NCBI GenBank assembly: GCA_937888925.1
Contig: CALARM010000733.1
Span: 1-5,557, forward strand
Length of the DNA stretch: 5,557 nt
From: an uncultured Synergistia bacterium
Lineage (GTDB): Bacteria > Eremiobacterota > SpSt-956 > JAKJGF01
Direction: 5' to 3'
Shown: positions 1-4,392 of the stretch, piece after piece
How positions within the stretch are numbered: position 1 is the stretch's first letter
Layout of the letters: each line of letters opens with the position of its first letter
Notes under the pieces: generated by a model
Told to the model about the DNA's origin: nothing
Databases searched by the model: none
Seen by the model: the letters and a program-made list of their open reading frames with translations, nothing else
Made by a program: the position numbers and the translations under genes

Positions 1-364
1 CTGTGCTATTGAGCCCATGGTCAGTCGAAAAAACAGCCCTGACAGTCCCATGCCAGGTATGTAAATACCTATGCCGTTTATTTCCTGCTCGCCTTTCATT
101 GTAATACTTGCAAAAGCCATGATAAGACCGAAGAGTAAACCTGTAATTACTGCTCCCGTCAGGGCAAGCACAGGGCTTCCTGTTTTAAAAGTTATGAAAA
201 AACTGACAAAAGCTCCCACCATCATTATGCCTTCCACTCCCGGATTTAATACACCGCTTCTCTGGGAATACATTTCACCTGTGGAAGCAAGGAGAAATGG
301 TGCGGAAAGCCTTACGCCTGCATTTAACAGGCCTGTCATTACACCTGTCTGTAATAGTTCGTTT
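1..364 (-). pseudogene. 5'-truncated paralogue of the NupQ-like ABC permease (continues past left edge)
   Basis: Read on the minus strand, this block encodes the N-terminal ~121 residues of a branched-chain/simple-sugar type ABC permease (BPD_transp_2 family), nearly the same as the intact gene at 4393-5331. Hand alignment gives 36 mismatches in 364 bases and no indels, with about 11 amino-acid changes, so the copy evolved under protein constraint. The match begins at codon 3 of the intact gene. The native ATG is absent and a TAA stop lies in frame just upstream. The first in-frame ATG (337-339) has no visible ribosome site and would drop about ten residues. Two leucines are now prolines, one inside the conserved LNLGVEG motif (here LNPGVEG). 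The frame is open to base 1, so the rest may exist outside the window. I read it as a broken or decaying paralogue; a shortened but functional permease cannot be excluded. Confidence 0.75.
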
Positions 365-368
365 TATA

Positions 369-391
369 GTCGTGACGCGTAACGCGAGGAC
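369..391. repeat. GC-rich imperfect inverted repeat (hairpin) at a rearrangement junction
   Basis: The arms are GTC...CGCG (369-379) and CGCG...GAC (383-391) around a TAA loop. The inner CGCG/CGCG stem is perfect and the outer GTC/GAC arms pair across a small bulge. CpG density is far above the AT-rich flanks. The element lies between the point where homology to the permease stops (364) and the stop codon of the ankyrin remnant (413). This position suggests a junction scar, a REP-like element or the subterminal hairpin of a lost insertion sequence. No second copy is present in the window, so it cannot be assigned to a family. Confidence 0.4.
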
Positions 392-412
392 AATAACCGT
401 AATTTGCCAGAG

Positions 413-547
413 TTACTTCGCACCGTTCCTGACAAGAATATCTACGACATCATTGCATTCATACTCTTTTGCCAGTGCCAGTGGAGTTTCCCCTAGATTA
501 TCTTTAACATTGACATCTGCCCCTTTATTTATAAGAAATTCCACTAA
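413..547 (-). pseudogene. 3' remnant of an ankyrin-repeat protein gene
   Basis: The last 44 codons before a TAA (413-415) read as ankyrin sequence. They contain LVEFLINKGADVN, then the diagnostic GETPLALAKE turn-helix motif, then DVVDILVRNGAK at the C-terminus. This is the end of one repeat plus one near-complete final repeat, so the protein originally ended here and was longer at its N-terminus. The ankyrin reading stops at about 547, exactly where an IS110-type transposase reading starts on the opposite strand. No start codon with a ribosome site is present. Ankyrin proteins bind other proteins; the partner is unknown. I infer that the 5' part was removed by an insertion or deletion involving the adjacent element. 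Confidence 0.75.
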
Positions 548-727
548 GCAATTATAGCAATTGCACATCGAATACTTAAAGCTATTTACTATATAATTAA
601 GTATGGAGATAAATTTAAAGATTTAGGAGAAGATTATTTAGATAAGCAGAATAGTACAAAAAAAGTGTCTATATTGAAGAGAAAAGCTGAATTACTTGGA
701 TATGAATTGATACAGAAAGCAGCATAA
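548..727 (+). pseudogene. 3' fragment of an IS110-family transposase (DEDD recombinase) gene
   Basis: The plus-strand frame ending in TAA at 725-727 encodes about 59 residues with the typical C-terminal tail of IS110-group transposases. It shows AHRILKAIYYIIKYGDKF, then LGEDYLDKQN, then a basic stretch and LLGYELI. Family members end in a similar AHK.L..AYH.L..G..Y.ELG.DYFD pattern followed by a LGY motif. The RuvC-like DEDD domain and the Transposase_20 serine domain are missing, and an in-frame TAA (545-547) precedes the fragment. The remnant abuts the ankyrin fragment, so the 5' part of the element has been lost and it cannot transpose. The assignment comes from recognised motifs, not from a search. 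Confidence 0.7.
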
Positions 728-941
728 TAATACAAGCATATTTATTAAGGAAGGTGATTATATTTGCAATCTTTTAAAGGTCGAGAGTGGTAACTGAAGC
801 TATAAAGCGCGAGAACTAACAAGACATCTGTCAGTCGGTACAACAAAATGTTTGGCTCATAAAGAGACCACGTATATAAATCTCATACTTCCAACTGGCA
901 TATAAAAGATGCAATATCTTAAAAGACTTTACTTTATTTTC
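728..941. other. Non-coding stretch between the IS110 remnant and the FG-GAP-type gene
   Basis: No coding frame of useful length and no recognisable RNA gene is seen here. The left part directly follows the IS110-type transposase stop and may contain the element's 3' flank. The right part is the downstream region of the minus-strand operon ending at 942. A weak AAGAT/ATCTT inverted repeat near 907-921 is too short and lacks a suitable T-run for a convincing terminator. The function is not determined. Confidence 0.4.
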
Positions 942-2033
942 TTAACCAATAATCATATTCTCATATAAATTATTTTTTTTATTTACCTGAACTTCATTTA
1001 TTTTCCAGTCCCCTTTTTCATTGATCATCCATATAGTTCCTGTATAAATACCTGTCTTATTCCCGTTTCCTGTATTATCTACCGAATACAATTCGATTTT
1101 AACTTCAGCCCTTTTCTCTGTCTGAGAGAGAATTTCCAGATCCCTTATGCCAATAGTGATATTGCTTTCCCAGTTTGAATAAAACTCATCGTAAGAATTA
1201 GCTGATTTCCACTCTTTACTCCTGCAATTATAAGCGTCTTTAAAATTTTTATTATTTATGGCAGTATAATGTTTATCCAGTAAATCTACGAGCGGCTGTC
1301 CATGAATTTTTTTCGAGTCACTCTTTCCCTGAAGACCATTTACAGGTTCAATCCATTTTACTATATGAAATCCCTGTTCATCACCGTTAACAACAGCCTT
1401 CCCAATATGAAGACTATCGCCTGTGATAGTGCCGCTGCCTGTATAAGAAAAAATCTCGACAGTATATTTCCCTTCAGTGGAAGCAGATATGAATTTATTT
1501 ATCCATCTTTGTTTCTGGTTAATTATTGAACCGAGGTCATAGTTGACACTCCAGGAATAATTGCCGGAGCCTGCAGGTTTATCAAGAAGTGTGCCTCCCT
1601 TGACAGGAGAAAATCTGTTATTCTTCCAGCGAAGGATATCAAATGCCGGTGGACGGACATCTGATTGAGGCTGAGTTATAATTGCTTCAATAAAACCGTC
1701 TCCGTCAATATCACTTATTATCTGTGGAAGACTGGAGCCTGTTTCTGATACGCCGAAGACCATGGGAGAACCTATGTCGCCCCCTTCGGGACTCTCCCAT
1801 ATTTTTTCTCCATTTTTGTCAAGGACAATTAACTTTTCCCAGGAAGCATAATCATTGATTTTGTAAATTTTTGTCACAATCTGCTCTTTCTTCCCGTCGC
1901 CGTTCAGATCAATAGATGTGATATTACGGATATACCCGATCTTTCTATCTTCAGGGTGAACAATAAAATTTATGGAGACGATACAGAAGAACAGAATAAA
2001 GAGTTGTAAAATATTTTTTAATTTAACAGACAA
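942..2033 (-). CDS. Exported FG-GAP/VCBS-like protein with C-terminal NTF2-like domain
   Basis: This 363-residue protein has a hydrophobic N-terminal segment (residues 8-25), a signal peptide or single membrane anchor that should place it outside the cytoplasm. No proper lipobox is seen around Cys17. Two calcium-loop motifs typical of FG-GAP/VCBS repeats follow, DLNGDGKKE (42-50) and DIDGDGFIE (108-116), each inside a beta-rich stretch; only about two blades are visible, fewer than a full propeller. Residues ~248-352 look like an NTF2/SnoaL-type module: an early helix with HYTAINNKNFKDAY, a WKSANSYDEF segment, then alternating strands ending in GDWKINEVQV. The start is a TTG chosen because AGGGAGG lies 8 bases upstream. 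The gene begins 27 bases after the TPR gene and is probably co-transcribed with it. The role is unknown; the architecture suggests surface binding rather than catalysis. Confidence 0.8.
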   Translation of the reverse strand: MSVKLKNILQLFILFFCIVSINFIVHPEDRKIGYIRNITSIDLNGDGKKEQIVTKIYKINDYASWEKLIVLDKNGEKIWESPEGGDIGSPMVFGVSETGSSLPQIISDIDGDGFIEAIITQPQSDVRPPAFDILRWKNNRFSPVKGGTLLDKPAGSGNYSWSVNYDLGSIINQKQRWINKFISASTEGKYTVEIFSYTGSGTITGDSLHIGKAVVNGDEQGFHIVKWIEPVNGLQGKSDSKKIHGQPLVDLLDKHYTAINNKNFKDAYNCRSKEWKSANSYDEFYSNWESNITIGIRDLEILSQTEKRAEVKIELYSVDNTGNGNKTGIYTGTIWMINEKGDWKINEVQVNKKNNLYENMIIG

Positions 2034-2041
2034 AATCTTTG

Positions 2042-2048
2042 CCTCCCT
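2042..2048 (-). promoter_or_regulatory. Ribosome binding site for the FG-GAP-type gene (fixes the TTG start)
   Basis: On the minus strand AGGGAGG stands 8 bases before TTG at 2033. No ATG or GTG is comparably placed, so the TTG is the supported initiation codon. The site lies in the 27-base gap after the TPR gene stop. Confidence 0.75.
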
Positions 2049-2060
2049 TTCACTCTGAAT

Positions 2061-3203
2061 TTACTTTTCTAAAGATTTTAAAGCTTCTTCTTTACCCTTT
2101 TTAGCTCTCATATAATCGGGGCTTATTGCTAATGCTTTATCAAACCATTTTATAGCATCTGCATATTTACCCTGTTTATATAAAATCTCACCTTTCGCAG
2201 TCATGATACTTTTATTTTCAGGATCAAGTTCCAGGCCTTTATCACAGTATGTTAATCCTTCTTCATATTTACCTTCTTCAGCCAGTACGAGACCTTTATT
2301 CTCCATGCCATCCAGGTCGTAAGGATCAAGTTCTAAAGCTCTGTCACAGTATTTCAAGGCTTCTTCCTGTTTGCCAAGTTTGCTTAATAAGAGTCCTTTG
2401 AATGAAATATTATAAGCTTTTTCCCCTTCAATTTCTATTGCTTTATCAATACATTTGATAGCTTCTTCATATTTACCGGAGTCGTATAAAATCCCTGCCT
2501 TGTTATACCAGGCCTCGATAAATTTGGGGTCAATTTCTATAGATTTATCGTAACATTTAATAGCTTCTTCATATTTACCAGAGAAGTAGTATAAATTCGC
2601 TCCCTTGATAAACCAGGCATAGGTTGATTCAGGGTCAATTTCTATAACCTTATCGTAACATTTAATAGCTTCTTCATATTTACCAATTTTTAATAAAGGC
2701 GATGCTTTGCCAAGCCAGGCATCGACATATTTGGGGTCAATTTCTATAGCTTTATCGTAACATTTAATAGCTTCTTCATACTTACCAGTGCTGTATAAAG
2801 CCCCTCCATTGTTATACCAGGCATTGACATGTTTTGGGTCAAGTTCTATAGCTTTATTATAACATTTAATAGCTTCTTCATATTTATCAAGGCAGGATAA
2901 AGTCCATCCTTTGTTATTCCAGGCATCGACATATTTGGGGTCAATTTCTATAGCTTTATTGTAACATTTAATAGCTTCTTCATATTCACCGGAGCAGGAT
3001 AAAGTCCATCCTTTGTTATGCCAGGCATCGACATATTTGGGGTCAAGTTCTATAGCTTTATCGTAACATTTAATAGCTTCTTCATATTCTTCCTGTTTAT
3101 AAAGGTCTTTTCCTTTCTCGTTCCACTCTTTAGCAGACTGTGCCATAACAAAGGTTACTGTTATTAACAGGAATAATACTATTGTTTGTACTTTTAAGAA
3201 CAT
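2061..3203 (-). CDS. Exported tetratricopeptide-repeat (TPR) protein, 10 repeats
   Basis: The protein has 380 residues from the ATG at 3203, chosen because AGAGGAGG stands 7 bases upstream. A longer frame running up to 3287 overlaps the permease remnant and lacks such a site. Residues 1-21 are a signal peptide (basic start, hydrophobic VLFLLITVTFVMA) with likely cleavage after VMA. From about residue 24 to 365 there are ten back-to-back TPRs of 34 residues, most with the core YEEAIKCYDKAIEIDPKYV; the sixth carries one extra residue. Repeats 1-7 are nearly identical; 8-10 are more divergent. A lysine-rich 15-residue tail ends the protein. TPR arrays form superhelical protein-binding scaffolds, and the signal peptide places this one in the periplasm or outside the cell. 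No enzymatic domain is present and the partner is unknown. The FG-GAP-type gene 27 bases downstream is the obvious candidate for a shared role. Confidence 0.9.
   Translation of the reverse strand: MFLKVQTIVLFLLITVTFVMAQSAKEWNEKGKDLYKQEEYEEAIKCYDKAIELDPKYVDAWHNKGWTLSCSGEYEEAIKCYNKAIEIDPKYVDAWNNKGWTLSCLDKYEEAIKCYNKAIELDPKHVNAWYNNGGALYSTGKYEEAIKCYDKAIEIDPKYVDAWLGKASPLLKIGKYEEAIKCYDKVIEIDPESTYAWFIKGANLYYFSGKYEEAIKCYDKSIEIDPKFIEAWYNKAGILYDSGKYEEAIKCIDKAIEIEGEKAYNISFKGLLLSKLGKQEEALKYCDRALELDPYDLDGMENKGLVLAEEGKYEEGLTYCDKGLELDPENKSIMTAKGEILYKQGKYADAIKWFDKALAISPDYMRAKKGKEEALKSLEK
2517..3134 (-). repeat. 102-bp tandem DNA repeats encoding TPR units 1-6
   Basis: A shared core, taacatttaatagcttc on the plus strand (t at 2860 belongs to a slightly varied unit), recurs at 2551, 2656, 2758, 2860, 2962 and 3064. 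The spacing is 102 bases throughout except for one 105-base step, which explains the extra residue in TPR 6. Similarity extends to synonymous positions, indicating recent unit duplication or gene conversion rather than ancient repeats conserved only as protein. Such arrays can gain or lose whole units in frame. Confidence 0.85.
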
Positions 3204-3210
3204 AAAAAAA

Positions 3211-3216
3211 CCTCCT
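3211..3216 (-). promoter_or_regulatory. Ribosome binding site for the TPR gene (decides its start)
   Basis: AGGAGG on the minus strand lies 7 bases before the ATG at 3203. It places initiation immediately before the signal peptide and rules against the upstream start at 3287, which would add a 28-residue hydrophilic extension ahead of the signal sequence. Confidence 0.85.
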
Positions 3217-3270
3217 CTATCAATTTTCTTTATATTTCTCTCTTGAAAAACAAAAGTCCTCTTTTCGACT

Positions 3271-3528
3271 TCAGCCTTCTCTTTCAAAAACTTTCCCTAA
3301 AGCCGAAGGGCCTCTCGCCTTCCCTGTTACAAAGATAAGTGCAAGAATTGTAATGATATATGGAGCCATAACTGCATATTCATAGGGGATGCCGATATTA
3401 AGTACCTGGAGCCTCAACTGAAGGGCATCTATCATGCTGAATAAAAATGCTCCTGCCATAATGCCGAAAGGATTCCATCTGCCGAAATACACAGGAGCCA
3501 ATTCAATAATCCACCCCGGTAGCATCAT
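3271..3528 (-). pseudogene. Orphan 3' fragment of a NupQ-like ABC permease
   Basis: Only the C-terminal ~77 residues of the permease remain, including VYFGRWNPFGIM, the last membrane segments and the tail GKARGPSALGKVFEREG. The DNA matches the intact gene from 3275 (aligned to 4400) to about 3500, with about 20 mismatches in 226 bases and no indels. Beyond that the match fades and is lost near 3515. The TGA stop comes one codon earlier than in the intact copy. An open frame from ATG 3528 exists but has no ribosome site, and the product would lack the first two thirds of the transporter, so it is almost certainly non-functional. Its divergence is about the same as that of the 5' fragment at 1-364, so both may derive from one paralogue, although they now stand in the wrong order to be one interrupted gene. 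Confidence 0.85.
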
Positions 3529-3546
3529 AAAAAATCATTATAGAAT

Positions 3547-3604
3547 AAGAGTAATTTAAAGGTTTATCTGAAATAAACGATTTTTATAACAATTTATTAC
3601 TCTT
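3547..3604. repeat. Inverted repeat upstream of the toxin-antitoxin promoter
   Basis: AAGAGTAAT (3547-3555) and its exact complement ATTACTCTT (3596-3604) are separated by 40 AT-rich bases. The repeat lies between the end of permease homology and the -35 box of the toxin operon. It could be an auxiliary regulator site or part of a lost element's end. Nine bases in AT-rich DNA can also arise by chance. Confidence 0.3.
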
Positions 3605-3616
3605 TAACAAAAGTAA

Positions 3617-3645
3617 TTGAAAAAATATCATGTGTGATATATAAT
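3617..3645 (+). promoter_or_regulatory. Sigma70-type promoter of the toxin-antitoxin operon
   Basis: TTGAAA (-35, 3617-3622) and a consensus TATAAT (-10, 3640-3645) are separated by exactly 17 bases. The expected start of transcription, six to seven bases after the -10 box, falls at about 3652, the A of the toxin's ATG. Confidence 0.75.
3625..3640. promoter_or_regulatory. Candidate antitoxin operator in the promoter spacer
   Basis: ATATCA and TGATAT form a perfect 6-bp inverted repeat around TGTG. It fills the promoter spacer and shares one base with the -10 box. Binding here by the HTH antitoxin would block RNA polymerase, which fits known autorepression of HigA-type operons. The position and symmetry are seen; the binding is inferred. 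Confidence 0.55.
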
Positions 3646-3651
3646 ATAAAT

Positions 3652-4029
3652 ATGGAATGGGAAATAATTTTATATAAAAAAGAAAATGAAGACTGTCCTG
3701 TGTTAGATTTTATACAATCTCTTACTGCAAAAGAAAGGTCAAAGATAGAAAGAGAGATAGACTTGCTGGAGGAATTTGGTCTTAATTTATACTTCCCCCA
3801 TACAAGAAAGATAGAAGGTGATAAATATAAAGGTTTATGGGAATTACGGATAAAATTAGCAACTAATGATTTCAGAATATTTTATTTTTTCTATAAAGAT
3901 AAAAAAATTATATTGTTACATAGTATAAAGAAAAAGACTGATAAGACGCCTGTTAGAGATTTAGAAACTGCAAAAGCCAGAATGGAGAATTATATAAAAG
4001 TAAGGAGTGATAAAGATGAGATGGAGTGA
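3652..4029 (+). CDS. higB: HigB/RelE-superfamily toxin (phage Gp49-like family)
   Basis: This 125-residue basic protein is a likely translation-inhibiting mRNA interferase, based on family membership. The Gp49-like signature is clear: GLWELRIK (61-68), then FRIFYFFYKDKKIILLH (74-90), then the KKKTDKTP loop (93-100) and a C-terminal helix with ETAKARMENY. Its size is normal for the family. I start it at ATG 3652, because the in-frame GTG at 3634 lies upstream of the -10 box and would not be in the transcript. No Shine-Dalgarno sequence precedes 3652, and predicted transcription starts on this ATG, so the mRNA looks leaderless. The next gene overlaps its end by 14 bases, giving the toxin-first order of HigBA systems. 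The base composition is AT-rich (13 G/C in bases 3661-3720, against 25 in 4801-4860 of the permease), suggesting acquisition. RNase activity is not shown by sequence alone. Confidence 0.85.
   Translation: MEWEIILYKKENEDCPVLDFIQSLTAKERSKIEREIDLLEEFGLNLYFPHTRKIEGDKYKGLWELRIKLATNDFRIFYFFYKDKKIILLHSIKKKTDKTPVRDLETAKARMENYIKVRSDKDEME
4002..4007 (+). promoter_or_regulatory. Ribosome binding site of the antitoxin gene, inside the toxin gene
   Basis: AAGGAG stands 8 bases before ATG 4016. It favours this ATG over the in-frame GTG at 4007, which overlaps the site itself. A strong antitoxin site, against none for the toxin, would bias translation toward the antitoxin. Confidence 0.8.
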
Positions 4030-4294
4030 AGCTAAAAAAATTATAAATTCAGATCCGGAAGTAATAAAGGAACTGGAAGAAAATGCCCTGGAATACGAAA
4101 TAAAAAGGCAGATAATACAACTCAGGCTAGAAAAAAAATTAACACAAAAGAAATTAGCAGAATTAATAGGAACCAGGCAGGCAAATATTTCCCGACTTGA
4201 AACTGGAAAACATTTTAATTTTTCTATATGTTTTCTAAATAAAATTGCAAAAGCAACAAATAAAAAATTGAAAATAGAATTTGTTGAAGTTTAA
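4016..4294 (+). CDS. higA: HigA-type antitoxin, XRE-family HTH protein
   Basis: This 92-residue protein carries an XRE/Cro-type helix-turn-helix at about residues 30-85. The core is LTQKKLAELIGTRQANISRLETGK (42-65), with the usual Q, A and SRLE positions; the C-terminal KKLKIEFVEV strand is typical of HigA proteins paired with Gp49-like toxins. The N-terminal helical segment (SEAKKIINSDPEVIKELEENALEYE) resembles the extension often seen in these partners. It would bind and neutralise the toxin and repress the operon, probably through the palindrome at 3625-3640. Translation begins inside the toxin gene with a 14-base overlap, so the two are co-transcribed. Its 3' end faces the permease gene convergently, about 100 bases away. 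The assignment rests on motifs and gene order. Confidence 0.88.
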   Translation: MRWSEAKKIINSDPEVIKELEENALEYEIKRQIIQLRLEKKLTQKKLAELIGTRQANISRLETGKHFNFSICFLNKIAKATNKKLKIEFVEV

Positions 4295-4392
4295 TGGTTA
4301 AGAAGAGAGCATTTTCTTTCACCACAGCCTCATGGCACTCCCCCTTCATTGTATCCGAAACTTCCTCATATCTCATAAAATAGATTGTCAGC
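4295..4392. other. Gap between antitoxin and permease, with a possible truncated minus-strand reading frame
   Basis: On the minus strand an ATG at 4376 opens a frame, MRYEEVSDTMKGECHEAV and on, that runs into the antisense of the antitoxin gene and stops at 4224. About 27 codons lie outside that gene. They look more coding-like than the AT-rich remainder, which might be the beginning of a gene formerly downstream of the permease and cut when the toxin-antitoxin cassette arrived. No ribosome site is seen and I do not recognise the peptide. No clear terminator is visible for either converging transcript. Confidence 0.25.

Noticed and set aside
71..382. Plus-strand open frame of about 100 codons
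   Set aside because: It is antisense to the permease 5' block. A matching plus-strand frame at 5081-5404 exists only because the two permease copies are homologous.
297..557. Plus-strand open frame of about 86 codons
   Set aside because: It crosses the permease and ankyrin blocks, is antisense to both, and has no ribosome site.
907..921. Intrinsic terminator for the minus-strand TPR/FG-GAP operon
   Set aside because: The stem is only five AT-rich base pairs, with no convincing T-run in the right position.
1302..1529. Plus-strand open frame of 75 codons
   Set aside because: It lies wholly antisense to the well-supported FG-GAP-type gene and shows no recognisable motif.
2415..3134. CRISPR-like array because of regular short repeats
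   Set aside because: The repeat period is 102 bases with no unique spacers, and the frame encodes continuous TPR protein.
3204..3287. N-terminal extension of the TPR protein
   Set aside because: It would bury the signal peptide behind 28 hydrophilic residues and overlap the permease remnant. The AGAGGAGG site supports ATG 3203.
3634..3651. GTG start for the toxin, six residues longer
   Set aside because: The codon lies upstream of the -10 box, so it would not be transcribed from the only good promoter. It also lacks a ribosome site.
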